Positions 38,995 through 48,545 are shown, counted from the stretch's first letter. The stretch is 64,000 nt of DNA from Microbacterium sp. Root166 (GCF_001427145.1 NZ_LMGL01000004.1:124001-188000); one strand, 5' to 3'. Made by a program: numbers and translations. The notes: a model not told the origin generated them from the letters alone.

Positions 38995-39765
38995 ATGTAC
39001 GACGACTACGGAACCGGAGCGCTCGTCGCGTTCTACCTGGTGCTCATCCCGCTGCTGTTCCTCTTCGCCATCGCCGGTTACGTGGTGGGCTCCTTCTTCT
39101 TGATGAAGATCTTCGAGAAGGCCGGGGTGCAGGGCAAGTGGCGCGCGTGGGTGCCCGTCTACAACCTGATGATCTTCGCCAAGCTGGGCGATCTCTCGCC
39201 GTGGGTGATGCTGGCGGCCGTCGTCGCATCAGCCGTCCTCGGACAGATCCCCGGGATCGGCTTCATCTTCTCGCTCGTCCTCGTGGCAGCCATGGTCCTG
39301 GCAGGCTGGCGCGTCGGGCTCAAGCTCGGCAAGGACTGGCCGCTGCTGCTGCTGTGGCTCATCCCCGGTGTCGGCGGACTGATCTGGCTCGGCATCCTCG
39401 CCTTCTCGCACACGCCGTGGAACCCCAACATTCCGCGTGCTGCCTGGGCGGACTCGTTCCTCAAGGACACCGTCGTGTGGGACGGCGTCCCCGTACAGCC
39501 CGGTGCCCCCGTCGGCCAGGCTGGACCGGGAGCCGCGGCACCGGCCGGCTACGCTCCGCCGGCCGGCTACCAGCCGCCGACGGGCTACCAGCCGCCGGCC
39601 GCCTACACGCCGCCCCAGGCTCCTGCCGCGCCCGCCGGCCCGGCGACACCGCCCCCGGCAGCGGCACAGCCGCCTGTCACGCCGCCCCCCGCGACCGAGC
39701 CGCCCGCGTGGCAACCGCCCGCCACGGACGAGCCGCCCGCGGCGCCCGACGCCCCGCGGCCGTAG
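38995..39765 (+). CDS. DUF5684-like membrane protein with Pro-rich tail
   Basis: A 256-residue protein with four hydrophobic segments over residues 1-150. It contains KWRAWVPVYNLMIFAKLGDL and LILLWLIPGVG-like sequence of the DUF5684 family (signal peptidase-associated small membrane proteins). The last 100 residues are Ala/Pro-rich with repeats of the form GYQPP and AYTPP, probably disordered. Function is unknown. The ATG at 38995 has TTGGAGG nine bases upstream. Confidence 0.8.
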   Translation: MYDDYGTGALVAFYLVLIPLLFLFAIAGYVVGSFFLMKIFEKAGVQGKWRAWVPVYNLMIFAKLGDLSPWVMLAAVVASAVLGQIPGIGFIFSLVLVAAMVLAGWRVGLKLGKDWPLLLLWLIPGVGGLIWLGILAFSHTPWNPNIPRAAWADSFLKDTVVWDGVPVQPGAPVGQAGPGAAAPAGYAPPAGYQPPTGYQPPAAYTPPQAPAAPAGPATPPPAAAQPPVTPPPATEPPAWQPPATDEPPAAPDAPRP

Positions 39766-39771
39766 CGCATC

Positions 39772-39806
39772 CGAGAACCCCTCGCCCTCGTGGCGAGGGG
39801 TTCTCG
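39772..39806 (+). terminator. 15-bp hairpin terminator
   Basis: CGAGAACCCCTCGCC and GGCGAGGGGTTCTCG form perfect arms with a five-base loop, just after the DUF5684-like gene. Confidence 0.75.
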
Positions 39807-39830
39807 CGTCCCCGGCGGGTCCTCGCGGGC

Positions 39831-39836
39831 TAACGT
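39831..39836 (+). promoter_or_regulatory. -10 hexamer TAACGT for the aldo/keto reductase (leaderless)
   Basis: TAACGT, six bases, then the ATG at 39843. Confidence 0.45.
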
Positions 39837-39842
39837 GGACGG

Positions 39843-40832
39843 ATGACCACCGCCTCCTCGCGCCGCGTCGGCGCCTCCGGACTGCTCGTCTCCGCCGTCG
39901 GCCTCGGTTGCAACAACTTCGGCCGCCCCGGCACCCGCACCGAGACGCTGGAGGGCACCCGCGAGGTGCTCGACGCCGCCATCGACGCGGGTGTGACGTT
40001 CCTCGACACCGCGGACATGTACGGCAAGGATCCCGGGCTCTCGGAGACTCTCATGGGGGAGGCCCTGCGCGGCCGCCGTGACCGTGTGGTGCTGGCGACG
40101 AAGTTCGGCCACTCCGGCCGCGACATGGGCTACGGGGTGTCGGGGGCGAAGGCGTCCCGCACCTACGTGCGACGTGCGGCCGAGGCATCCCTCACCCGTC
40201 TGCAGACCGACTGGATCGACCTCTATCAGCTGCACACCCCGGACCCCGAGACGCCCATCGAGGAGACCCTCGATGTTCTCGGCGACCTCGTGCGCGAGGG
40301 CAAGGTGCGCTACATCGGGCACTCGAACCTGTCGGGCTGGCAGATCGCCGAGGCGCACTACGTCGCGGCGCAGCGCGCCGGGGTGCCGTTCGTGTCGGCA
40401 CAGAACCACTACAGCCTGCTGGCCCGCGCCGCGGAGCGCGAGGTGCTGCCGGCGGCAGAGCGGTTCGGTCTCGGATTCCTGCCGTTCTTCCCGCTGCACA
40501 ACGGGCTGCTGACGGGCAAGTTCTCGCGCGACCACGCGCCGGCGGACTCCCGCATCATGCGCCAGCGGAAGCACGTGTGGGAGGAGGCGCCGTGGGATGC
40601 CCTCGAGGCCTTCCAGGCGTTCTGCGACGAGCGCGGCATCACCATGCTGGAGGCCACCTTCGGCTGGCTGCTCTCGCGCCCCGCGCTCGCGAGCGTGATC
40701 GCGGGCGCTACGAGCCCGGAGCAGGTGCGCGGCAACGCGGCTGCCGCGACGGCCTGGGTGCCGACGACCGAGGACCTGGCCGCCATCGACGCCCTGTTCC
40801 CGCTGCCCGAGGACCCCGGCGCCAAAGTCTGA
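39843..40832 (+). CDS. aldo/keto reductase
   Basis: A 329-residue NADPH-dependent AKR. The catalytic tetrad positions are visible: FLDTADMYG (Asp/Tyr), LATKFGH (Lys), IDLYQLHTPD (His) and YIGHSN. The Tyr-loop and C-terminal VIAGATSPEQVRGNAAA (NADPH binding) are typical of the YajO/YghZ-type oxidoreductases. The substrate is unknown. Confidence 0.93.
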   Translation: MTTASSRRVGASGLLVSAVGLGCNNFGRPGTRTETLEGTREVLDAAIDAGVTFLDTADMYGKDPGLSETLMGEALRGRRDRVVLATKFGHSGRDMGYGVSGAKASRTYVRRAAEASLTRLQTDWIDLYQLHTPDPETPIEETLDVLGDLVREGKVRYIGHSNLSGWQIAEAHYVAAQRAGVPFVSAQNHYSLLARAAEREVLPAAERFGLGFLPFFPLHNGLLTGKFSRDHAPADSRIMRQRKHVWEEAPWDALEAFQAFCDERGITMLEATFGWLLSRPALASVIAGATSPEQVRGNAAAATAWVPTTEDLAAIDALFPLPEDPGAKV

Positions 40833-40872
40833 CCCCTCCACGTCACGGTTCGCCGAGGGCGTACGCGCACTG

Positions 40873-40902
40873 TTGTCACGCCCCGGTGACGGGGCGTAGC
40901 GT
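40873..40902 (+). promoter_or_regulatory. promoter of the ABC exporter genes with an internal palindrome
   Basis: -35 TTGTCA (40873-40878), an 18-nt spacer and -10 TAGCGT (40897-40902). The spacer itself is the inverted repeat CGCCCC-GGTGAC-GGGGCG, suited to an operator. Confidence 0.6.
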
Positions 40903-40953
40903 CGCAGTCTGTGCGCGCGCCGCGATCGCGGCCGGCGCAGCGAAGGGACCCTC

Positions 40954-42687
40954 GTGCTCGGAAAGCTCCTGGTGCGCTATCTGCGCCCCGCCTGGTCGCT
41001 CATCGTCGCGGTCGTCGTGTTCCAACTCGCCCAGTCCATCGCGTCGCTGCTGCTGCCGACCCTCAACGCCGACATCATCGACAACGGCGTCGTCACCGGT
41101 GACATCCCCTACATCTGGGAAACCGGCGGCGTCATGCTCGCCGTCAGCCTGGTGCAGGTGGCCTGCGCGATCGTCGCGGTGTACTTCGGGTCACGGCTGG
41201 CGATGGGGATGGGTCGCGACGTCCGACGCGACATCTTCCATCGTGTGGTCGCCTTCTCGCAGCGGGAGGTCGGTCAGTTCGGCGCCCCGTCGCTGATCAC
41301 CCGCAACACGAACGACGTCCAGCAGGTGCAGATGCTCGTGCAGGTGTCGGCGACCCTGATGATCTCGGCCCCGATGCTGGCGATCGGCGGAGTGATCATG
41401 GCGGTCCGCCAGGACGCCGGACTGGCGTGGCTGATGGCGGTGGCGATCCCGGTGCTCCTGATCATCGTCGGGCTGATCGTGTGGCGGATGGTGCCGGCCT
41501 TCACCACGATGCAGAAGCGCATCGACCGGGTGAACCAGATCATGCGCGAGCAGCTCACCGGCATCCGGGTGGTGCGTGCCTTCGTCCGCGAGGACGAGGA
41601 GCGTGCCCGCTTCGCCGGCGCGAGCGACCAGGTGCAGGAGACGGCGCTGCGGGCCGGCAACCTGATGGCCCTGATGTTCCCCGCGGTCATGCTGGTGATG
41701 AACGTCTCGAGCGTCGCCGTGATCTGGTTCGGCGCCTTCCAGGTGCAGGACAACGGCGTCGAGATCGGCACGCTGTTCGCCTTCCTGCAGTACCTGATGC
41801 AGATACTGATGGGCGTCATGATGGCGACGTTCATGTTCGTGATGATCCCGCGGGCCGCCGTGTGCGCGAACCGCATCGGCGAGGTCCTCGACACGGCGCC
41901 GTCGGTCGCCGCGCCATCGGCTCCGGCATCCGTCCCGGCTGCGTCAGGACGCGTCGAGTTCGCCGATGTCGACTTCGCCTATCCCGGGGCCGAAGACGCC
42001 GTGCTGCACGACCTCAGCTTCACGGTGCCGCCGGGCTCGACGACGGCGATCATCGGCTCGACGGGCGCCGGCAAGACGACGCTGGTGGGGCTGGTCGCGC
42101 GCCTGTTCGACGTGACGGCGGGCGCCGTGAAGGTGGACGGCATCGACGTCCGCGAGTACGACCCCGACGAGCTCTGGCAGCGGATCGGCCTGGTGCAGCA
42201 GCGGGCGTTCCTGTTCTCGGGCTCGATCGCCTCGAACCTGCGGTACGGCAACGCCGAGGCGACCGACGAGGAGCTGTGGGACGCCCTCGAGCTCGCCCAG
42301 GCGAAGGACTTCGTCGCGGCACTCGCCGAGGGGCTCGAGGCGCCCGTCGCGCAGGGCGGCACGAACCTGTCGGGCGGGCAGCGGCAGCGCCTCGCGATCG
42401 CCCGGGCCCTGGTGAAACGCCCCGAGGTGTACATCTTCGACGACTCGTTCTCGGCCCTGGATCTCGGAACGGATGCCGCGCTCCGCCGCGCGCTGGACAC
42501 CAGGCTCCCCGATGCCACGCGGATCGTCGTGGCGCAGCGCGTGTCGACGATCCGGCACGCCGATCAGATCATCGTCCTCGACCATGGCCGCATGGTGGGC
42601 CTGGGCACCCACGACGAGCTCGTCGAGACCTGCGAGACCTACGCCGAGATCGTGGAATCCCAGCTCGCGGCGGAGGCGGCGGCATGA
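40954..42687 (+). CDS. ABC exporter half-transporter (permease-ATPase), degenerate nucleotide site
   Basis: A 577-residue half-transporter: six transmembrane helices (about residues 15-300) and a C-terminal ATPase. Walker A is GSTGAGKTT and the signature is canonical LSGGQRQR. However, Walker B ends in FDDSFSALD, with Asp instead of the catalytic Glu, and the H-loop is VVAQRVSTI with Gln instead of His. It should pair with the next gene to form a heterodimer of the TM287/288 or BmrCD type. GTG start with AAGGGA seven bases upstream. The substrate cannot be read from the sequence; multidrug or lipid export is usual. Confidence 0.93.
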   Translation: MLGKLLVRYLRPAWSLIVAVVVFQLAQSIASLLLPTLNADIIDNGVVTGDIPYIWETGGVMLAVSLVQVACAIVAVYFGSRLAMGMGRDVRRDIFHRVVAFSQREVGQFGAPSLITRNTNDVQQVQMLVQVSATLMISAPMLAIGGVIMAVRQDAGLAWLMAVAIPVLLIIVGLIVWRMVPAFTTMQKRIDRVNQIMREQLTGIRVVRAFVREDEERARFAGASDQVQETALRAGNLMALMFPAVMLVMNVSSVAVIWFGAFQVQDNGVEIGTLFAFLQYLMQILMGVMMATFMFVMIPRAAVCANRIGEVLDTAPSVAAPSAPASVPAASGRVEFADVDFAYPGAEDAVLHDLSFTVPPGSTTAIIGSTGAGKTTLVGLVARLFDVTAGAVKVDGIDVREYDPDELWQRIGLVQQRAFLFSGSIASNLRYGNAEATDEELWDALELAQAKDFVAALAEGLEAPVAQGGTNLSGGQRQRLAIARALVKRPEVYIFDDSFSALDLGTDAALRRALDTRLPDATRIVVAQRVSTIRHADQIIVLDHGRMVGLGTHDELVETCETYAEIVESQLAAEAAA

Positions 42688-44729
42688 CCAGCGTGCAGCG
42701 GGGTGCGCCCCAGCGGATGCCGATGCAGCGAGGGCCCATGGGCGTGGCGACCGGCGGAGAGAAGGCGAAGACCTTCGGCCCGAGCGCGAAGCGACTGCTC
42801 GGGACGCTCCGCACCGACCGCGCGGCGCTCGTGATCGTGCTGATGTTCTCCGTGGTGTCGGTGGCGCTCACCGTGATCGGCCCGAAGCTGCTCGGCAACG
42901 CGACGAACGTGGTCTTCGCCGGCTTCATCTCGCTCCAGGTGCCCGCGGGCGCGACCAAGCAGCAGGTGGTCGATCAGCTCGTCGCAGACGGGAACCAGGA
43001 TCAGGCGAACATGATCGCCGCGATGGACTTCACGCCGGGCGCGGGGATCGACTTCACCCAGCTGGCCTGGATCCTCGGCGGAGTCCTCGCGGTGTACGTC
43101 TTCGCGAGCATCTTCGGCTGGCTGCAGGCCCGCATCCTCAACGGCGTCGTCCAGCGCGCCATGCACCGGCTGCGCCTGGACGTCGAGGGCAAGATCCACC
43201 GTCTGCCGCTGGCGTACTTCGACAAGGTGCAGCGCGGCGAGCTCCTCAGCCGGGTGACGAACGACGTCGACAACATCGGTCAGACCATGCAACAGACGCT
43301 CTCGCAGGTCGTGATCTCGCTGCTGACGGTCGTCGGCGTGCTCGTCATGATGTTCGTCATCTCGCCGCTGCTGGCCGTGATCGCGCTGGTGACGATCCCG
43401 CTGACGATCGCGATCACCGTGGTCGTCGCGAAGCGCTCGCAGAAATTGTTCGCCGCGCAGTGGAAGTCCACCGGGACGCTGAACGCCCGCGTCGAGGAGA
43501 CCTTCTCGGGACACTCCATCGTCAAGGTGTTCGGGCACCAGAAGGAGGTCGAGGCGGACTTCCTGGCCGAGAACGAGGAGCTGTACCGGGCGAGCTTCGG
43601 CGCCCAGTTCATCTCGGGCATCATCATGCCCTCGATGATGTTCGTCGGAAACCTGGTCTACGTCGCGATCGCCGTGGTCGGCGGACTGCAGGTGGCCGCA
43701 GGCCTCCTCTCGATCGGTGACGTGCAGGCGTTCATCCAGTACTCGCGCCAGTTCACGCAGCCGCTCAGCCAGCTCGGCTCGATGGCGAATCTGCTCCAGT
43801 CCGGGGTGGCCAGCGCAGAGCGCGTGTTCGAACTGCTGGACCAGGCGGAGGAGGATCCGGATGCCGATCCCGCCGAGACCGCGGATGCCGCAGCCAGCCG
43901 GCTGGCGTTCGAGGGGGTCTCCTTCCGGTATGCGGCGGACAAGCCCCTCATCGAGGATCTGTCGCTGGCGGCCGAGCCCGGCAGCACCGTCGCGATCGTG
44001 GGTCCGACCGGGGCCGGCAAGACGACCCTGGTCAACCTCATCATGCGGTTCTACGACGTCGACGCCGGGCGCATCACCCTCGACGGAGTCGACACGCTCC
44101 TCATGACCCGCGACGACCTGCGTGCCCGCACCGGCATGGTCCTGCAGGACACGTGGCTCTTCTCCGGCACGATCCGCGAGAACATCGCCTACGGGCGGCC
44201 GGATGCGTCGGAGGTGGAGATCGTCGCCGCGGCCACCGCCGCGTACGTGGACCGCTTCGTCCATGCCCTCCCGGACGGCTACGACACCGTGCTCGACGAC
44301 GAGGCCACGAACCTCAGCGTGGGGGAGCGCCAGCTGATCACGATCGCGCGCGCGTTCCTGGCCGATCCCCGCATCCTGATCCTCGACGAGGCCACCAGCT
44401 CCGTCGACACCCGCACGGAGCTGCTGATCCAGCGCGCGATGTCGCGCCTGCGCGCCGATCGCACAGCTTTCGTGATCGCGCACCGCCTGTCGACGATCCG
44501 CGACGCCGATCTCATCCTGGTGATGGAGGACGGATCGATCGTCGAGCAGGGCACGCACGACGAGCTGCTCGTGGCCAAGGGCGCCTACTGGCGCCTCTAC
44601 AACGCGCAGTTCGAGGCCCCGATGGACGAGGAGGTGCTCGAGGACCCGATCGCCGTCGGCGTCTCGTCGTCCGGCGCGTCGCACGCGATCGGCGCCCCGG
44701 CCGCGACAGAGGAACCCACTAGTATGTGA
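42684..44729 (+). CDS. ABC exporter half-transporter (permease-ATPase), catalytic nucleotide site
   Basis: A 681-residue half-transporter with a 30-residue N-terminal extension, six helices and an extracytoplasmic loop (about residues 75-120) that is longer than usual. Walker A is GPTGAGKTT, Walker B is LILDEATSSVD with the catalytic Glu, and the H-loop is IAHRLSTI. Its signature motif is degenerate: LSVGERQL instead of LSGGQ. The C-terminal tail is acidic. It overlaps the previous gene by four bases (ATGA). Together the two proteins give one functional and one degenerate ATP site. Confidence 0.93.
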   Translation: MTSVQRGAPQRMPMQRGPMGVATGGEKAKTFGPSAKRLLGTLRTDRAALVIVLMFSVVSVALTVIGPKLLGNATNVVFAGFISLQVPAGATKQQVVDQLVADGNQDQANMIAAMDFTPGAGIDFTQLAWILGGVLAVYVFASIFGWLQARILNGVVQRAMHRLRLDVEGKIHRLPLAYFDKVQRGELLSRVTNDVDNIGQTMQQTLSQVVISLLTVVGVLVMMFVISPLLAVIALVTIPLTIAITVVVAKRSQKLFAAQWKSTGTLNARVEETFSGHSIVKVFGHQKEVEADFLAENEELYRASFGAQFISGIIMPSMMFVGNLVYVAIAVVGGLQVAAGLLSIGDVQAFIQYSRQFTQPLSQLGSMANLLQSGVASAERVFELLDQAEEDPDADPAETADAAASRLAFEGVSFRYAADKPLIEDLSLAAEPGSTVAIVGPTGAGKTTLVNLIMRFYDVDAGRITLDGVDTLLMTRDDLRARTGMVLQDTWLFSGTIRENIAYGRPDASEVEIVAAATAAYVDRFVHALPDGYDTVLDDEATNLSVGERQLITIARAFLADPRILILDEATSSVDTRTELLIQRAMSRLRADRTAFVIAHRLSTIRDADLILVMEDGSIVEQGTHDELLVAKGAYWRLYNAQFEAPMDEEVLEDPIAVGVSSSGASHAIGAPAATEEPTSM

Positions 44730-44780
44730 GGACGAAGCAGGCCGTCCGGCCTCGCGACAGCCGATGTGGGAGGACAGGGC

Positions 44781-45617
44781 GTGCCCGAGGTATCCACCCA
44801 CTCCCAGACGGTGAGTGTGCCCGGCGGGTCACTCGTGCTGTCGTGGGCCGCAGTGACCGACACCGGACGCCGCCGCGAAGTCAACCAGGACGCGCTCCTC
44901 GCGGTCTTTCCGCTGTTCGTCGTCGCCGACGGCATGGGCGGGCACGTCGGCGGCGAGATCGCCAGCGCGTCGACGATCGACCGGCTCAAGCCGGTCGCCG
45001 AGGCCGGCTCGATCGACCCCAAGGCGATCGAGAAGGCCATCGAGCGTGCCGTCCGGGACATCGCCTCGCACCCGGAGGCCACCGACGACGGGACCGGCAC
45101 GACGCTGACCGGCGTGTACCTCGACACCAGCGGCGACGCCCCTCATTGGGTCACGCTCAACGTCGGGGACTCCCGGGTGTACCTGCTCCGTGACGGCTCG
45201 ATCGTGCAGATCACCACCGACCACTCGGTCGTTCAGGAGCTCATCGCCTCGGGCCGGCTCAGCCCGGAAGAGGCCGAGAACCACCCGTACGGCAACGTGA
45301 TCACACGCGCGGTCGGACCGAGCGAGGGCGTCACGCCCGACTACGTGCGGCTCGACGTCGCCGACGGCGACCGCTTCGTGATCTGCTCGGACGGGCTCAC
45401 GAAAGAGCTGACCGACTACGGCATCCGTCACTTCCTCGACGAGAATCCCGACCCGGCGGATGCCGTGGCGGCGATGCTCGACGCCGCGCTCGAGAACGGG
45501 GGCCGCGACAACGTGACGGTCATCGTGCTCGACGTCTCGTGGCCCTCCGACCAGGCCGATGCCGCCGATGGCGCGGCCGACCACGACGACTCCTCCCCAG
45601 CCCACGGCGAGAGCTGA
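44781..45617 (+). CDS. PP2C-type serine/threonine protein phosphatase
   Basis: A 278-residue cytoplasmic phosphatase of the PPM/PP2C family. Metal-binding motifs in order are REVNQDA, VVADGMGGHVGGE, DGTGTTLTG, VGDSRVYLLRDG, SDGLTKELTD and GGRDNVTVIV. There is no transmembrane segment, unlike mycobacterial PstP, and no kinase gene is adjacent. The GTG at 44781 has GGGAGGA; a GTG 15 nt upstream lacks a ribosome-binding site. The FtsK-type gene follows 60 nt downstream. Confidence 0.92.
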   Translation: MPEVSTHSQTVSVPGGSLVLSWAAVTDTGRRREVNQDALLAVFPLFVVADGMGGHVGGEIASASTIDRLKPVAEAGSIDPKAIEKAIERAVRDIASHPEATDDGTGTTLTGVYLDTSGDAPHWVTLNVGDSRVYLLRDGSIVQITTDHSVVQELIASGRLSPEEAENHPYGNVITRAVGPSEGVTPDYVRLDVADGDRFVICSDGLTKELTDYGIRHFLDENPDPADAVAAMLDAALENGGRDNVTVIVLDVSWPSDQADAADGAADHDDSSPAHGES

Positions 45618-45677
45618 CGCATCCCCGATTCCCCGGTTCGCCGGGGGAGTCACGCTCAGGCGCGCTGAACTGAGGGC

Positions 45678-48515
45678 GTGCGTCACTCCGCTTCACCGCC
45701 CACCCCGTCGCCGTTCGAGTCGCCCGACGTCATCTCGTCCGAGCCGCTGAGTCTTCCGGATGCCTGGACGGCGCCGCCGCGCCCGCCCGTCCCCATCGTC
45801 GCGGCATTCGTCCCGATCGTGGGCGCGGTCGGGCTGTGGCTCGTCACGGGGTCCGTGCTGTCGCTGTGGCTGGCCCTGCTGGGGCCGCTGATCGCCGTCG
45901 CGACGCTCGCGGATGCCGCGCGCAGCGCCCGGCGCGGGAGGCGCCGGCACGAGCGCGACGCCGACCGGGCGCGTGCTCAGGTCGCCCGGGCCATCGAGGA
46001 TCGCCACGGCGAGGAGCGACGGCGCGCGCGGGCCCGTCACCCCGACGTGGCGGCGTTCCTGGCCCGCGACGACGAGGTCTGGAGGGATGCGCCCTGGCGG
46101 ACGGGCGCTCTCCTGATCGGTCAGGGCGACGTGGTCAGCGATGTCCGGGTGACAGGCGGCGAGGGCGACGCGGCGGCGGCCGCCCTGCGCGCACGGGCCT
46201 CACGGCTGCCGGAGGCGCCGGTGGTGCTTCCGGCCTCGCGCGGTGTCGCGGTCGTCGGCCCCGAAGTGCTTGGTGCCGCGGTCCAGCGTGCACTCGCGGT
46301 GCAGCTCTGCCTCGCGGCCCCGCCGGGCGAGCTCGCCCTCGTGGGAGCGCTGCGCGGCGACCTGGCGTGGGCCGAGCGCATGCCCCATCGTCGCCGGGGC
46401 GGGAAGATCCGCCTGGCACTGGTCTCACCGGGAGAGCAGATCCCCGCGGACGCCGACATGGCGATCGCCCGGTGCATCCCGGGCGAGCCCTTGCCGCCGC
46501 GTTGCGGGGCCGTGCTCACGGTGCGCTCGCTCGATGACGCCCGTGTCGCGTTCGGGAGCGATCCGGTCGTGGTGCGTGTCGAGGCCGTGGCCGTCGAGCA
46601 GGCCGAGGCGATCGCGGGAATGCTGTCGACCCGGGCCGAGCGCGCACTCGGGCTGCTTCCGGCATCCGCGGGCCCGCTCAGGCTCGGTTCGCTGCCCGAT
46701 GCGACCGTCGACCGACGGCCGGGCGCACTCGCCGCGGTCGTGGGTCTGGCGGGACCGGACCCGGCCGTGCTCGACCTCGTCGCGGACGGACCGCACGCCG
46801 TCGTCGCGGGTGTGACCGGGTCGGGCAAGAGCGAGCTGCTGATCACCTGGATCCTCGCGCTGTGCCGCAGCCACTCCACGCGTGAGGTCACCTTCCTCCT
46901 CGCCGACTTCAAGGGCGGAACCGCCTTCGACGCGCTCGCCGGCGTTCCGCACGTCACCGGCGTGCTCACGGACCTCGACGGCACCGGGGCGAGGCGCGCC
47001 ATCGAGAGTCTCCGCGCGGAGATGCGCTGGCGCGAGGCCACGATCGCCGGAGCCGGCGCGCGCGACGTCCTCGACGCGCGGGTGGAGGTTCCCCGGCTGG
47101 TGATCGTGGTCGACGAGTTCGCCGCGCTGCTGGGCGATCACCCCGAGCTGCACGCCGTCTTCACCGATGTGGCAGCCCGCGGCCGGGCGCTCGGCATGCA
47201 CCTGATCCTGGGTACGCAGCGGGCGTCCGGGGTGATCCGCGACGGTCTGCTCACGAACTGCCCGCTGCGGGTGAGTCTGCGCGTGACCGACGCGGCGGAC
47301 AGCCGCACCGTGATCGGCACCGACGACGCGGCCCACCTGCCCGGTGGCGTGGCCGGCCGCGGTCAGGCCTTCGTTCGGCGGGCCGGCGACAGCGCGCCGT
47401 ACGCGGTGCGCGCCGCTCTGTCGGAGCCCGCGGATGTCGAGACGGCTGCGCTGATGGCCGGCGACGAGATCCCGCGCCGCCCCTGGCTCCCGCCGCTGCC
47501 GCAGCGCGTGACACTCGACGAGCTCCGAACCCGTGCACCGGGAGGGGACGACCTGCTGCTCGCACTCGTCGATGAGCCCGAGCGCCAGCGTCAGCGCGTC
47601 CTCGGCCTGAGCCGACGGGAGCGGGCGCTCCTCGTGATCGGCGGACCCGGTTCCGGAGTGTCGAATACGCTGTCGCTGCTGGCCGCGCAGGCGGATGGTG
47701 ACGTGATCCGTCTGCCCGGCGGGGGCGAGCCGCTGTGGGACGCGGTCGCCGAGCTCGCCGCGCACCCGCCCGCGCCTGGCACGCTGATCGTCGTAGACGA
47801 TCTGGACGCTCTCGCCGGGCGCCTGCCGCCGGACCATGCGCACGTCGTGCTCGAACGGATCGAGGACCTTCTCCGCCGTGCCGGCTCCGCGGGCCTGCTC
47901 GTTGCGGCCGGTGCGCATCGAGCCGGCGGCACGGTCTCGCGCCTCGTCGACCACTTCCCGCGCCGGCTTTTCCTGCCGTTCCCCTCGCGCGCCGAGCACG
48001 TCGCCGCCGGAGCCGACCCGGCGCGCTTCGATCCGGCCGCACCGGCCGGACGCGCGGTGATCGACGGCGCTGCGGCGCAGATCGCGCTCAGTCCTCCCGT
48101 TCCGGTCGAGATCGTGCACGCCCCTGTTGCCTGGCATCCGCGCGCCGGGCTCACGGGCCTTGCCATCCGCCGGTCACCGGCTGCACGCGCGGTCCTGTCG
48201 CAGTGGGAGCAGGACGGGATCCGCGCGGTGGCGCTGGACGACCATGTCGCGGACCCGTCCCGCTCCGGCGAGGGGCCGGTGCTGCTCGTGGGCGAGCCGG
48301 ACGACTGGCAGCGCAACTGGCGGCTGCTCTCCGAGGTGCGGGGAGACCACGACCTCGTGATCGACACCTCGTGCGCGGCCGAATTCCGGCTGCTCACCGG
48401 TTCGCGCGAGCTGCCGCCCTACTGCGAGGCGGGCCGGGGAAGGGCATGGCTGCTCTCCGCCGGCGCCGACGCCGTGCGCATCGTGTTGCCCCGGCCCTCG
48501 GAGACGATCGCATAA
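45678..48515 (+). CDS. FtsK/SpoIIIE-type ATPase, EccC-like
   Basis: A 945-residue protein with two N-terminal transmembrane helices (about residues 38-78) and two P-loop modules. The first (about 370-580) is complete: GVTGSGKSEL, LLADFKGGTAFD, Walker B LVIVVDEFAALL and the GTQRASGVIRDGLLTNCPLRVSLR sensor region. The second (about 640-780) has a Walker A lacking its Lys (GGPGSGVSN) but keeps LIVVDDLDALAG. This is the layout of EccC motors of type VII secretion rather than of chromosome-segregating FtsK, which has three helices or more and a gamma domain. No WXG100, EccB, EccD or EccE gene is nearby. Substrate unknown. The start is GTG at 45678, giving MRHSASPPTPSPFE. Confidence 0.85.
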   Translation: MRHSASPPTPSPFESPDVISSEPLSLPDAWTAPPRPPVPIVAAFVPIVGAVGLWLVTGSVLSLWLALLGPLIAVATLADAARSARRGRRRHERDADRARAQVARAIEDRHGEERRRARARHPDVAAFLARDDEVWRDAPWRTGALLIGQGDVVSDVRVTGGEGDAAAAALRARASRLPEAPVVLPASRGVAVVGPEVLGAAVQRALAVQLCLAAPPGELALVGALRGDLAWAERMPHRRRGGKIRLALVSPGEQIPADADMAIARCIPGEPLPPRCGAVLTVRSLDDARVAFGSDPVVVRVEAVAVEQAEAIAGMLSTRAERALGLLPASAGPLRLGSLPDATVDRRPGALAAVVGLAGPDPAVLDLVADGPHAVVAGVTGSGKSELLITWILALCRSHSTREVTFLLADFKGGTAFDALAGVPHVTGVLTDLDGTGARRAIESLRAEMRWREATIAGAGARDVLDARVEVPRLVIVVDEFAALLGDHPELHAVFTDVAARGRALGMHLILGTQRASGVIRDGLLTNCPLRVSLRVTDAADSRTVIGTDDAAHLPGGVAGRGQAFVRRAGDSAPYAVRAALSEPADVETAALMAGDEIPRRPWLPPLPQRVTLDELRTRAPGGDDLLLALVDEPERQRQRVLGLSRRERALLVIGGPGSGVSNTLSLLAAQADGDVIRLPGGGEPLWDAVAELAAHPPAPGTLIVVDDLDALAGRLPPDHAHVVLERIEDLLRRAGSAGLLVAAGAHRAGGTVSRLVDHFPRRLFLPFPSRAEHVAAGADPARFDPAAPAGRAVIDGAAAQIALSPPVPVEIVHAPVAWHPRAGLTGLAIRRSPAARAVLSQWEQDGIRAVALDDHVADPSRSGEGPVLLVGEPDDWQRNWRLLSEVRGDHDLVIDTSCAAEFRLLTGSRELPPYCEAGRGRAWLLSAGADAVRIVLPRPSETIA

Positions 48516-48545
48516 CGGTTGACGGCTGCGCGAGTCGCGTGTGGG

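Noticed and set aside
45678-48515. Chromosome-segregation FtsK
   Set aside because: There is no gamma (winged-helix) domain, only two helices, and two ATPase modules instead of one.
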